From Pseudomonadota bacterium (GTDB lineage: Bacteria; Pseudomonadota; Alphaproteobacteria; Rhizobiales; Rhizobiaceae), in NCBI GenBank assembly GCA_023451735.1, contig JAEXYH010000092.1, forward strand, positions 1 to 64,000: a stretch of 64,000 nucleotides of DNA, given 5' to 3'. Positions within the stretch are counted from its first letter, which is position 1. Each line of letters starts with the position of its first letter. The position numbers were made by a program, and so were the translations under genes. The notes under the pieces are model-generated. The model was not told the DNA's origin and searched no databases. It was given only the letters and a program-made list of their open reading frames with translations. Of this stretch, positions 50,197-58,770 are shown in pieces.

Positions 50197-51060
50197 ATGG
50201 GTCTGCTTGCTCGCTTTGTGCCGAAACGTTTCCGCAAGAAGGGAATAGCGATCCCCGTCGTGCGGTTGCATGGGGCGATCATGACGGGAGGCAGCCAGTT
50301 CAAGCCGACGCTCAGCCTTGCGACCGCCGCCCCGATGCTGGAAAAGGCCTTCGCCAACAAGGAAGCGCCGGTTGTCGCCATCTCGCTCAACTCTCCTGGC
50401 GGCTCGCCTGTCCAGTCGCGGCTGATCTTCCAGCGCATTCGTGCTCTTGCAGAAGAGAAGCAGAAGAAGGTGCTGATCTTCGTCGAGGATGTTGCGGCCT
50501 CCGGCGGTTATATGATCGCGCTTGCGGGTGACGAGATCTTCGCCGATCCGACTTCGATCGTGGGTTCGATCGGCGTCGTTTCCGGCGGTTTCGGCTTCCC
50601 GGAACTCCTGCGCAAGATCGGGGTCGAGCGCCGTGTTTACACCGCCGGCGAAAACAAGGTGATCCTTGATCCGTTCCAGCCCGAAAAGGGCAGTGATATC
50701 GAATACCTGAAGACGCTGCAGGTCGAGATCCACAAGGTCTTCATCGACATGGTGAAGATGCGCCGTGGCGAACGGCTGGCCGATGACGGCGAGATCTTTT
50801 CCGGCCTGTTCTGGACAGGCGGCAGAGGGCTGGAGCTTGGCCTCATCGACGGTCTGGGCGACATGCGCGAAGTGCTGAAACGCCGCTTCGGCAAGGATGT
50901 CCGCCTCGAATTGATCGGCAGCGCCCGCACACTGTTCGGCAAGCGCTTACCCGGCGTGGATATGACGACTCCATCCTTTGGTGAAATCGCCGCGCAGGCG
51001 GGGGCAGGACTTGCCGCCAGTATCGAAGAAAGGGCATTGTGGAGCCGATACGGGCTCTGA
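50197..51060 (+). CDS. sppA: S49-family signal peptide peptidase (SppA-like)
   Basis: A 287-residue single-domain SppA-type serine protease. The Ser/Lys dyad is S102 in VEDVAASGGYMIAL and K154 in YTAGENKVILDPF. The binding segment AISLNSPGGSPVQSRLIF (about residues 66-83) is also conserved. There is no clear N-terminal membrane helix; the start MGLLARFVPKRFRKKG is basic, so the enzyme may be peripheral or cytosolic. GGGAG 6 bases before ATG 50197 supports this start over ATG codons 9-18 bases upstream. A small membrane protein gene follows. Confidence 0.88.
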   Translation: MGLLARFVPKRFRKKGIAIPVVRLHGAIMTGGSQFKPTLSLATAAPMLEKAFANKEAPVVAISLNSPGGSPVQSRLIFQRIRALAEEKQKKVLIFVEDVAASGGYMIALAGDEIFADPTSIVGSIGVVSGGFGFPELLRKIGVERRVYTAGENKVILDPFQPEKGSDIEYLKTLQVEIHKVFIDMVKMRRGERLADDGEIFSGLFWTGGRGLELGLIDGLGDMREVLKRRFGKDVRLELIGSARTLFGKRLPGVDMTTPSFGEIAAQAGAGLAASIEERALWSRYGL

Positions 51061-51117
51061 TGCCTGATACGTCTCGCCCTTTGGAGCGAGACGCTTTTAT
51101 GAGGACTTCGAGGGGAA

Positions 51118-51309
51118 ATGGCCCAGCTTATATTCATGGCCGTGCTGATTGTCGGCGGGTGGATGCTCTACAAGCGTTTTATCAAGGACGCGGAAAGGCT
51201 GACGGCCCGCCGCAAGCAGCAGGAAAAGGAACAGCAGACCGGTGCCGTCGGCACGCTGGAGAAGGATCCGGTGACGGGGGAGTACCGGGTGAAGAAGGAA
51301 GAGGAATAG
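51118..51309 (+). CDS. Small single-span membrane protein
   Basis: A 63-residue protein with one N-terminal membrane helix (LIFMAVLIVGGWMLY) and a charged cytosolic tail (KRFIKDAERLTARRKQQEKE) ending in lysine and glutamate (EYRVKKEEE). CGAGGGG precedes the ATG at 51118. It follows the S49 peptidase by 57 bases on the same strand, suggesting a shared transcript; in rhizobia such a gene often lies between sppA and glyQ. The role is not known; it could anchor or regulate the peptidase. Confidence 0.75.
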   Translation: MAQLIFMAVLIVGGWMLYKRFIKDAERLTARRKQQEKEQQTGAVGTLEKDPVTGEYRVKKEEE

Positions 51310-51364
51310 CCGAGAAGTCTGCCATTTGCTGGTAAGATGCATGAACCTCGGACTGGCGATGAGC

Positions 51365-51595
51365 ATGCGCGTGACCAAGTGGAATGACGCTCTGGCGGTG
51401 CAGATACCTGACGATGTTGCAAATCGCTTGGCCTCAAGGAGGGCGATGAGGTCGAGCTCTTGGTGATCTCCGACGAAGTCCGGCAGTCGAATTCCTTGGA
51501 GGAACGCGAAAAAACTGCTCGCGTACATCCATTCCCAGCGCTGGAAGCTGCCTGAGGGTTGGAAGTTTGATCGTGATGAGGCCAATGAACGGTGA
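51365..51595 (+). pseudogene. Broken MazE/AbrB-type antitoxin gene
   Basis: Three frames together give a typical antitoxin. The first reads MRVTKWNDALAVQIPDDVAN (from 51365), and the second GLKEGDEVELLVISDEVRQS. The third reads LLAYIHSQRWKLPEGWKFDR and then DEANER, ending TGA at 51595. The first shift (one base lost) is near 51427-51432 and the second (one base gained) is in the A-run at about 51508-51514. The order strand-loop-strand with the KEGD turn is the AbrB/MazE DNA-binding fold. It overlaps the following toxin remnant by 4 bases, as in intact modules. Confidence 0.75.
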
Positions 51596-51985
51596 GTGTC
51601 GCCCCGTTTCTTGACACGAAGGTTTTTGTCTACGCATTCACGGATGACGAGCACTGAAAAAGCTCAGGCACTCCTCTCGCTGTCTTGTAACAAGTGTGCA
51701 GGCTTTCAATGAATTTGCGCATGTCATGCGGCGTAAATCCCAACGGGATTGGGCAGAGGTTCGGACGGCTTTTTCCGTGATCCATCGGATGTCGGAACGT
51801 GTATCGCTGTTGATCTGGTCTTGAATGAACGGGCATTTGATTTGATAGAAAAGTACAATCTAGGATTCTTTGACGCCTTGATGATCGCTGCTGCTCTCGA
51901 AGCCCAAAGTCCGGTTTTCTTTCCGAAGACATGCACCAGGGCCTCGTGATCGACGGTCATAAATCCGTTCCGGTGAATCCGTTCG
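51592..51985 (+). pseudogene. Broken PIN-domain toxin gene (VapC-like)
   Basis: Starting GTG at 51592, the first frame gives VSVAPFLDTKVFVYAFTDDE, including the first catalytic Asp of a PIN ribonuclease, and stops at 51655-51657. Further frames give TSVQAFNEFAHVMRRKSQRD and then VLNERAFDLIEKYNLGFFDA followed by LMIAAALEAQSP (the last conserved Asp is in FFDA). The end reads MHQGLVIDGHKSVPVNPF in a further frame. At least three frame changes separate these parts, so no active toxin can be made. The natural stop is lost, so the right boundary is approximate. Together with the antitoxin remnant it is a decayed type II module. Confidence 0.75.
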
Positions 51986-52060
51986 GCTATAAATCCTTGA
52001 CCCGTTGTCGCCCGCGTGGCACTCGTCCGCATCCTCAATCAAACGATGCCGATTATCCCG

Positions 52061-53017
52061 ATGACCGATCTGCCAGAACACATGGACCCCAAGCGCTCTT
52101 TCCAGGCGCTCATCCTGACGCTCCATAACTACTGGGCGGATAAGGGCTGTGCCGTGCTGCAGCCTTACGACATGGAAGTCGGTGCCGGCACTTTCCATCC
52201 GGCCACGACGCTGCGCGCGCTCGGCCCCAGACCGTGGAAGGCCGCTTACGTGCAGCCTTCGCGTCGCCCCTCCGATGGTCGATATGGCGAAAACCCCAAT
52301 CGTCTGCAGCATTACTACCAGTATCAGGTCATCCTGAAGCCGAACCCGTCCAACCTGCAGGAACTCTATCTCGGCTCGCTGAAGGCGATCGGCCTCGATC
52401 CGCTTCTGCATGACGTGCGCTTTGTCGAGGACGACTGGGAAAGCCCGACGCTCGGCGCCTGGGGTCTCGGCTGGGAGTGCTGGTGCGACGGAATGGAAGT
52501 GTCGCAGTTCACCTACTTCCAGGCTGTCTGCGGCATCGACTGCTCGCCGGTTGCCGGCGAACTGACCTATGGTCTCGAGCGGCTGGCCATGTATGTCCAG
52601 GGTGTCGACAATGTCTACGATCTGAACTTCAACGGCCGCGAAGGCGAAGAGAAGATTTCTTACGGTGATGTCTTCCTGCAGGCCGAGCAGGAATATTCCC
52701 GCCATAACTTCGAATTCGCCAATACCGAGATGCTGCATCGCCACTTCATCGATGCCGAAAAAGAATGCCAGGCGCTGCTCGCTGCCGGTGCGCCCGGCGA
52801 CAATGCCAACCAGATGCTGCACAAATGCGTCTTCCCGGCCTATGACCAGTGCATCAAGGCATCCCACGTCTTCAACCTACTGGATGCCCGCGGGGTGATT
52901 TCCGTCACCGAACGCCAGAGCTACATTCTGCGCGTTCGCGCGCTCGCCAAGGCCTGCGGCGAAGCCTTCCTGCTGACAGACGCTGGCGGCGCGAATTTCG
53001 GTGAAAAGGCAGCTTGA
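52061..53017 (+). CDS. glyQ: Glycine--tRNA ligase, alpha subunit
   Basis: GlyQ is the catalytic subunit of the alpha2-beta2 glycyl-tRNA synthetase. It is 318 residues from ATG 52061, near the usual 290-320. Class II motifs are seen in LQPYDMEVGAGTFHPATTLR and YVQPSRRPSDGRYGENPNR (motif 2), and ELTYGLERLAMYVQGVDNVY (motif 3). The exact start is uncertain: in-frame ATG codons at 52046 and 52082 are also possible and none has a strong ribosome binding site. The beta subunit gene glyS is 2.7 kb downstream, split off by lemA and a DUF2207 gene. Confidence 0.95.
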   Translation: MTDLPEHMDPKRSFQALILTLHNYWADKGCAVLQPYDMEVGAGTFHPATTLRALGPRPWKAAYVQPSRRPSDGRYGENPNRLQHYYQYQVILKPNPSNLQELYLGSLKAIGLDPLLHDVRFVEDDWESPTLGAWGLGWECWCDGMEVSQFTYFQAVCGIDCSPVAGELTYGLERLAMYVQGVDNVYDLNFNGREGEEKISYGDVFLQAEQEYSRHNFEFANTEMLHRHFIDAEKECQALLAAGAPGDNANQMLHKCVFPAYDQCIKASHVFNLLDARGVISVTERQSYILRVRALAKACGEAFLLTDAGGANFGEKAA

Positions 53018-53100
53018 ACCTGCCTGAGTTCATTTTCCGGTGACAATCCGGGTCCGGCGACCTAGTCTTCCCGCGGCTTAAACACCTCGGGGAGTTTATC

Positions 53101-53652
53101 ATGTATGTCGCACTCGGCTTGATCGCGCTGGTCGCTCTCTATGTGATTGTCATCTATAACGGCCTCGTGCGGGCACGGCAGATGGCGGAAGAGGCGTGGT
53201 CGGGTATCGACGTGCAGCTGAAGCGCCGGGCCGACCTGATCCCCAACCTCATCGAGACGGTGAAGGGCTATGCCGCTCACGAAAAAGGCACGCTCGAGGA
53301 GGTTGTGAAACTGCGCAACCAGGCACAGGCCGTGCCTGCCGGCGATGTCGCGGGCCGTGCCCAGGCGGAAGGCATGCTCTCCCAGGCCCTTGGCAAGCTC
53401 TTCGCCCTGGCCGAAGCCTATCCTGACCTGAAGGCCAACCAGAATTTTGCCGAGTTGCAGGCTTCGCTGGAGACGATCGAAAGCGAGATCCAGATGGCGC
53501 GCCGTTATTACAACGGCTCGGCGCGCGACCTGAATATCAAGGTCGAGAGCTTTCCCGCCAATCTCGTTGCCGGCCCCTTCGGCTTTTCCAAGCGCGAATA
53601 TTTCGAGATCGAGAATGAGGCCGATCGCGCCGTGCCCAGCGTGAAATTCTAA
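53101..53652 (+). CDS. LemA family protein
   Basis: A 183-residue membrane-anchored coiled-coil protein. The N-terminal helix ALGLIALVALYVIVIYNGLV spans the membrane. The rest is the LemA four-helix domain (EAWSGIDVQLKRRADLIPNL, IETVKGYAAHEKGTLEEV, YPDLKANQNFAELQASLETI, ARRYYNGSARDLNIKVESFP). GGGGAG precedes the ATG. LemA proteins are usually paired with a TPM or DUF2207 membrane protein, as here, with 15 bases between the genes. The function of the pair is not established. Confidence 0.93.
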   Translation: MYVALGLIALVALYVIVIYNGLVRARQMAEEAWSGIDVQLKRRADLIPNLIETVKGYAAHEKGTLEEVVKLRNQAQAVPAGDVAGRAQAEGMLSQALGKLFALAEAYPDLKANQNFAELQASLETIESEIQMARRYYNGSARDLNIKVESFPANLVAGPFGFSKREYFEIENEADRAVPSVKF

Positions 53653-53667
53653 CGCGGGAGATCACTG

Positions 53668-55587
53668 ATGTTTCGGCGCCTTCTCGTCGCCTTTGCCCTG
53701 CTTCTGGCCGGATACCTGCCGGCAGCGGCGGAAGAATATATCCGCAACTACAACTCCGATATCATGATCGCGGCCGATGGCGCGCTGACGGTGACCGAGA
53801 CGATCACGGTCAATGCCGAGGGCAACCGTATCCGCCGCGGTATCTTTCGCGATTTCCCGCTGACCATGGAGGATGCGCAGGGCCGCACGATCAGGGTCGG
53901 CTTCGAACTGATTTCCGTTACACGCGACGGGCAGCCGGAAGCCTTTCACACAGAGACCGTCTCGCGCGGTATCCGCATCTATGCCGGTGGCGAAACCACG
54001 CTGCTTTCGCCGGGTGAGCATACCTATGCCATCACCTACAGGAGCAACCGGCAGATCCGTTATTTCAACGATCAGGATGAGCTTTACTGGAATGCGACCG
54101 GCAATGGCTGGCAGTTCCCCATTGCGCGGGCTTCGGCGCGGGTCACATTGCCGGGCGGCAGGGTCACAAATACCGCTGCCTTTACCGGTGCTTATGGTTC
54201 CACCGCCAGAAATGCACGCATGAGCGCTTCCGGCAACCAGGCGGATTTCACCACAACCCGCCCGCTGGGGAGCGAGGAAGGCCTCACCATCGTCGTTGGT
54301 TTCCCAAAGGGCATCGTCGCCGCACCTTCGGCAGACCAGCAGAGCGCCTGGTGGTGGCGCGACAACCGCAATCTTCTGCTGGCGCTCGGCGGTTTAGCTG
54401 TGGTCGCGCTGTATTACCTCATGGTCTGGCGCCGAGTAGGGCGCGATCCTCAGGGTGGCGTTATCGTGCCGCGCTGGGATACGCCCGCCGGCATCTCGCC
54501 GGCTCTGGTCAACTATATCGACAACAAGGGGTTTTCCGGTGCCGGCTGGACGGCATTTGCCGCCAGTCTGCTCGATCTTGCAGTAAAGGGTTATCTGACG
54601 CTGGAAGACCTCAAGTCACGGGTCGTCGTCAGGATCAGCAACGGGAAACCGCTGAAGGATCTTCCATCCGGGCAGAAAGCCATGTTGTTCCAGATGGGGG
54701 CGGCCGGTGAGACTTTCGCAATCGAAAAGTCGAATGGCGAACGGGTGCAGGAAATCGGCAAGGCCTTTCGCCAGGCGATCGAAAAGGAACATCGCGGCAA
54801 ATATTACAGGCACAATATCATCTATATAGTGCTTGGCGTGTTGCTCAGCCTGCTTGCAGCCGCGACCTTGCTGATCTTCGGCGATATCGATCCGGACGAT
54901 CTCGGACTGTTGCTGCCGTCCGTTATCTTCGGTGCGTTCTGGTCCTTTCTTGCGGTCAAGGCGGGCAAGTCGCTGCTCAGCAAGAGAACGATCACCGCCC
55001 GCATCGGTGCGATCATCTATATTGCGATATTCGGCATGGCGGTCCTTGGCATCGGTGGCACTTTCGTCGTCGGCGCCATTGAAAGCATTGCGGATGGCCA
55101 GTGGCCGGTCTTTGCCGGCATCGGCGGCCTCGTCATCATCAATGTCGTGTTCTTTTTCCTTATGGGCGCGCCCACCCCGCTCGGCCGCCAGCTGATGGAC
55201 GAGATCGAGGGCTTGCGGCTCTATCTGACGGTTGCCGAAAAGGACCGGATGAACATGGCGGGCGCCCCCGCCATGTCGCCGCAGCATTTCGAGAAGCTGC
55301 TTCCCTATGCCGTGGCGCTGGGCGTTGAAAAACCATGGAGCCAGGCTTTTGAAACATGGTTGGCAACGGCCGTTGCCGCCGGTGCGGTTGCCTATACCTC
55401 GACATGGTATCACGGCGACGGATTCGGCAGTTTTGGCGATCGTATAGGTGGCTTTTCGTCGTCCATGTCGCAGACGATCGCCTCCACCATCCCGACGCCG
55501 AAATCCTCGTCGTCCTCATCAGGCTTTTCCACGGGCGGTGGTTTCTCCGGTGGCGGGGGAGGCGGCGGAGGCGGTGGTGGCTGGTAA
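53668..55587 (+). CDS. DUF2207 membrane protein
   Basis: A 639-residue inner-membrane protein. A signal peptide (LLVAFALLLAGYLPAAAEEY) is followed by a periplasmic DUF2207 beta-rich domain (about residues 25-215, YNSDIMIAADGALTVTETIT, RGIFRDFPLTM). One helix follows (LLLALGGLAVVALYYLMVW, about 228-246). Next come a cytosolic part and four more helices in pairs (about 385-425 and 445-495). The tail is serine- and glycine-rich, ending in a run of glycines before the final Trp. This GGGxxGGGGG tail is typical of DUF2207 proteins. It is paired with LemA. The tail may need processing or may bind the membrane; its role is unknown. Confidence 0.9.
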   Translation: MFRRLLVAFALLLAGYLPAAAEEYIRNYNSDIMIAADGALTVTETITVNAEGNRIRRGIFRDFPLTMEDAQGRTIRVGFELISVTRDGQPEAFHTETVSRGIRIYAGGETTLLSPGEHTYAITYRSNRQIRYFNDQDELYWNATGNGWQFPIARASARVTLPGGRVTNTAAFTGAYGSTARNARMSASGNQADFTTTRPLGSEEGLTIVVGFPKGIVAAPSADQQSAWWWRDNRNLLLALGGLAVVALYYLMVWRRVGRDPQGGVIVPRWDTPAGISPALVNYIDNKGFSGAGWTAFAASLLDLAVKGYLTLEDLKSRVVVRISNGKPLKDLPSGQKAMLFQMGAAGETFAIEKSNGERVQEIGKAFRQAIEKEHRGKYYRHNIIYIVLGVLLSLLAAATLLIFGDIDPDDLGLLLPSVIFGAFWSFLAVKAGKSLLSKRTITARIGAIIYIAIFGMAVLGIGGTFVVGAIESIADGQWPVFAGIGGLVIINVVFFFLMGAPTPLGRQLMDEIEGLRLYLTVAEKDRMNMAGAPAMSPQHFEKLLPYAVALGVEKPWSQAFETWLATAVAAGAVAYTSTWYHGDGFGSFGDRIGGFSSSMSQTIASTIPTPKSSSSSSGFSTGGGFSGGGGGGGGGGGW

Positions 55588-55679
55588 GCCTCCACTTTCC
55601 CAATCAGAACTGGTGACTTTTGCGGATGGGCTTGCTAAGCCCGCCACACCATTATTTTCAGCGCAAAGACTTGAGCCCC

Positions 55680-57833
55680 ATGCCCGATCTGCTTCTAGAA
55701 CTTCGCTCCGAGGAAATCCCTGCCCGCATGCAGCGCAAGGCGGCGGGTGACCTGAAAAAGCTCGTGACCGACGCGCTGGTGGATGCGGGCCTGACCTACG
55801 AGGGCGCGCGGGAATACTGGACACCGCGTCGCCTGACGCTGGATATTCGCGGCCTGACCGCCCGTTCCGCCGATCTGCGCGAAGAGATCAAGGGCCCGTC
55901 CACCAAGGCGCCCGAACAGGCGATTGCCGGCTTCCTGCGCAAGGCCGGGTTGGCGGATATCTCCGAAGCCCAGGTGGCCACGGATCCGAAGAAGGGCGAT
56001 TTCTACGTCGCCATCGTTTCGAAAGCCGGTCGTGCTGCGGAAGAGATCATTGCGGATGTCATGCCAGGCATCATCCGCTCCTTCCCCTGGCCGAAGTCGA
56101 TGCGCTCCGGTTTTGCCTCCATGCCGAAGGGATCCAGCTATGGCGGCATCGAGGGCAAGGGCTCTGAAAGCCTGCGCTGGGTGCGCCCGCTGCAGTCGAT
56201 CATCTGCACTTTCGGCTCCGAGCATGACGAAACGAAGGTCATCCCCTTCGGGATCGATGGCATCGTGGCCGGCAATGTGACCTATGGCCACCGTTTCCAC
56301 GCACCGGATGCGATCACCGTCCGCCGCTTCGACGATTATGTCGCAAGCCTCGAAAAGGCCAAGGTCATGCTCGATGCGGACCGCCGCAAGGACATGATCC
56401 TGCACGACGCCCGTGATCTCGCTTTTGCCAGTGGCCTCGATCTGATTGAGGATGAAGGCCTGCTCGAGGAGGTCTCCGGCCTTGTCGAATGGCCGCATGT
56501 GCTGATGGGCACGTTCGAGAAGGACTATCTCGAAATCCCTGCCGAAATCATCCGCCTGACGATCAAGACGAACCAGAAGTGTTTCGTCACCCGTCCGCAA
56601 GGTGCCGAGGAAGGCCTTTCTAACCACTTCATCCTGATCTCGAATATCGATGCCAAGGATGGCGGCAAGGAAATCATTCATGGCAATGGCAAGGTCGTGC
56701 GTGCCCGCCTGTCCGACGCCAAGCATTTCTGGACCCGTGACCAGGGTGACCTGCCGGACTTGGGCACGCTGGTTGACTCGGCGAAAAAATTCGATCTCGA
56801 CCTGAAGAAGCCGCTCGACCAGCGCATGGCCAAGCTCGACGCGCTGAATGTCACCTTTCATGCCAAGCTCGGCACGCAGGGTGAACGCGTTCGACGCATC
56901 CGCGGACTTGCGAAGGAACTGGCCCCGATCGTCGGTGCTGATCCGATCCTGGTTGATCGCGCGGCGGTTCTGGCGAAGGCCGATCTGCGCACCGAAGCCG
57001 TTGGCGAATTTCCCGAATTGCAGGGCCTGATGGGTCGCCGTTATGCCGTCCTGCAGGGCGAAAACGAATCCGTCGCGACTGCAATCGAGGATCACTACAA
57101 GCCGCAGGGCCCGTCAGACCGCGTGCCGAAGGACAAGGTTGCGATCACCGTGGCGCTCGCCGACAAGCTCGATACGCTCGTCGGATTTTGGGCGATCGAC
57201 GAAAAGCCGACCGGCTCGAAGGATCCTTACGCGCTGCGTCGCGCGGCACTCGGCGTCGTGCGCATTCTGCTGGAGCGGAATGTGCGGCTGCCGCTTCTCG
57301 CGACCACGAAAGATGCCGACCTCCTCTCCTTCTTCCACGATCGCCTCAAAGTTTATCTGCGCGATATGGGCGCCCGTCACGACATCATCGATTCCGTGCT
57401 GACGCCGGAAACCGACGATCTTCTGCTCGTCGCCCGCCGGGCCGAGGCGCTGACCTCCTTCATCTCGTCCGATGACGGCCTGAATCTTCTGGCCGGAAGC
57501 AAGCGCGCCACCCAGTTGCTTGCCGCTGAAGAAAAGAAGGGTACTGTCGTTGCCGAAGGTGTCGCAGAAGAACTCCTGAAGCTCGATGCCGAAAAGGCGC
57601 TTTGGGCGGCGATCCAGGTTGCCTCGAAGGAAGCCGCTGAAGCCGTCGCCAAGGAAGACTTCCGCTTCGCCATGGAAGCCCTGTCTAAGCTGCGCGCTCC
57701 GGTCGACAAGTTCTTCGAGGACGTTCTGGTCAACGACGAGGACACTGCCATCCGCGCCAACCGCCTGGCGCTTCTCAAGGCCATCCGCGAAGCGACCGGT
57801 ACGGTCGCGGATTTCTCCAAGATCAGCGGCTAA
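55680..57833 (+). CDS. glyS: Glycine--tRNA ligase, beta subunit
   Basis: GlyS is the tRNA-binding subunit of the tetrameric glycyl-tRNA synthetase. The protein is 717 residues, near the usual 690-720. It starts MPDLLLELRSEEIPARMQ, the conserved N-terminus. The HD-like domain has KLGTQGERVRRIRGLAKELA and AVLAKADLRTEAVGEFPELQ followed by GLMGRRYA. The C-terminal anticodon-binding DALR-type domain ends FEDVLVNDEDTAIRANRLAL. A strong terminator follows. An upstream in-frame ATG at 55620 would add 20 non-conserved residues. Confidence 0.96.
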   Translation: MPDLLLELRSEEIPARMQRKAAGDLKKLVTDALVDAGLTYEGAREYWTPRRLTLDIRGLTARSADLREEIKGPSTKAPEQAIAGFLRKAGLADISEAQVATDPKKGDFYVAIVSKAGRAAEEIIADVMPGIIRSFPWPKSMRSGFASMPKGSSYGGIEGKGSESLRWVRPLQSIICTFGSEHDETKVIPFGIDGIVAGNVTYGHRFHAPDAITVRRFDDYVASLEKAKVMLDADRRKDMILHDARDLAFASGLDLIEDEGLLEEVSGLVEWPHVLMGTFEKDYLEIPAEIIRLTIKTNQKCFVTRPQGAEEGLSNHFILISNIDAKDGGKEIIHGNGKVVRARLSDAKHFWTRDQGDLPDLGTLVDSAKKFDLDLKKPLDQRMAKLDALNVTFHAKLGTQGERVRRIRGLAKELAPIVGADPILVDRAAVLAKADLRTEAVGEFPELQGLMGRRYAVLQGENESVATAIEDHYKPQGPSDRVPKDKVAITVALADKLDTLVGFWAIDEKPTGSKDPYALRRAALGVVRILLERNVRLPLLATTKDADLLSFFHDRLKVYLRDMGARHDIIDSVLTPETDDLLLVARRAEALTSFISSDDGLNLLAGSKRATQLLAAEEKKGTVVAEGVAEELLKLDAEKALWAAIQVASKEAAEAVAKEDFRFAMEALSKLRAPVDKFFEDVLVNDEDTAIRANRLALLKAIREATGTVADFSKISG

Positions 57834-57857
57834 GTAGGGCACTCCTTTGCCGTCGAG

Positions 57858-57883
57858 AAGCCCCGTGAATGCGGGGCTTTTTC
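57858..57883 (+). terminator. Terminator of glyS
   Basis: AAGCCCCG (57859-57866), loop TGAATG-type bases and CGGGGCTTTTT (57872-57882) form an 8-bp stem with a T-run, about 25 bases after the glyS stop. Confidence 0.93.
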
Positions 57884-57933
57884 ATGCCGTGTCCCCCATG
57901 CTAGACTGACATCTGGATGTGAGTGGGCCTTCG

Positions 57934-58115
57934 ATGAACAAGCCCGTGCAAGTCACTGTCAGCGATCAGGCCGCAAACTTTGTGTCGCGCGAGTCGCAGG
58001 CTTAGAGCTATCTGCTAGGTTGCTGCAGACCATGAAACCAAGCGAGCCTGTGGAAGTCGTCCGCATCCTCCACGAAAAAGTAGATATCCGCAGCCATCTC
58101 GACGAACAGCAATGA
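57934..58115 (+). pseudogene. Possible ParD-like antitoxin remnant
   Basis: From ATG 57934 a frame gives MNKPVQVTVSDQAANFVSRE and stops at 58005. It looks like the first strand and helix of a ribbon-helix-helix antitoxin (ParD type). A second short frame (58032-58115, MKPSEPVEVVRILHEKVDIR) follows and its TGA overlaps the next start by 4 bases. These pieces may be the ends of one antitoxin gene with its middle deleted. Low confidence: no toxin is present and the second part may be a separate tiny peptide. Confidence 0.35.
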
Positions 58116-58612
58116 CCGGTTCCAAAATTCTCATCAGCGCTTGCCTTCTCGGCCATGCCGTTCGGTATGACGGCAAGGGCAAGCAGCTTGTCCATCCGGC
58201 GATCGATCGTTGGCGGGAGGAGGGGCGGTTGGTGACGATCTGCCCCGAACTTGCCGGTGGCATGAGCGTGCCGCGCCCGCCTGCCGAGATCGAAAACGGC
58301 ATGAGCGGCGCGGATGTTCTCATTGGCCGCGCCCGTGTTCTGGAAATCACCGGTGGCGATGTAACCGAAGAATTCATTGTCGGCGCCCGCCGTGCTCTTG
58401 AGTTTGCACAGGCTCACGGTTGCACGCATGCCCTGCTCATCGACGGCAGCCCGTCCTGCGGCTCCGGATTCATCTATGACGGTTCTTTCGCGGGGCAAAA
58501 ACAGGCGGGGAACGGTGTGACAGCGGCTTTACTTGAACAGGCAGGGATTGTGGTTCGATCCGATCGCCAGGTGGATGAGCTGGTAGGCCTGCTGGCCGAG
58601 ATTGAGGCCTGA
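58112..58612 (+). CDS. DUF523 family protein
   Basis: A 166-residue cytosolic protein of the DUF523 family. Typical positions are ILISACLLGHAVRYDGKGK (with the conserved Cys), VTICPELAGGMSVPRPPAEI and ALLIDGSPSCGSGFIYDGSF. The three conserved cysteines (ACLLG, CPE, SPSCG) suggest a metal or cluster site. Relatives have been linked to thiouracil desulfurases, which use an Fe-S cluster; whether this one does is inference. The ATG overlaps a short upstream frame by 4 bases. The strand is the same as glyS but a terminator separates them. Confidence 0.85.
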   Translation: MTGSKILISACLLGHAVRYDGKGKQLVHPAIDRWREEGRLVTICPELAGGMSVPRPPAEIENGMSGADVLIGRARVLEITGGDVTEEFIVGARRALEFAQAHGCTHALLIDGSPSCGSGFIYDGSFAGQKQAGNGVTAALLEQAGIVVRSDRQVDELVGLLAEIEA

Positions 58613-58667
58613 CAAGCGGCAAATGTTTGCCTTAGCCTTGCAACCCTAACCGCTCCCCCGAAAAGAG

Positions 58668-58700
58668 AAAGCCGCCGGACCGGATTGTCCAGACGGCTTT
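58668..58700. terminator. Hairpin between DUF523 gene and chemoreceptor gene
   Basis: AAAGCCG (58668-58674) pairs with CGGCTTT (58694-58700), and an inner GGAC/GTCC extends the stem. It lies between convergent genes and can serve both; the minus side is followed by CTCTTTTCGGG. Confidence 0.65.
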
Positions 58701-58770
58701 CGTCCCCGCGTCCCCCGCGTAACTTGTGAGGCAAACCCGCTCTGAAAGGGCGGAGTTGCCGGAGTGAGGA

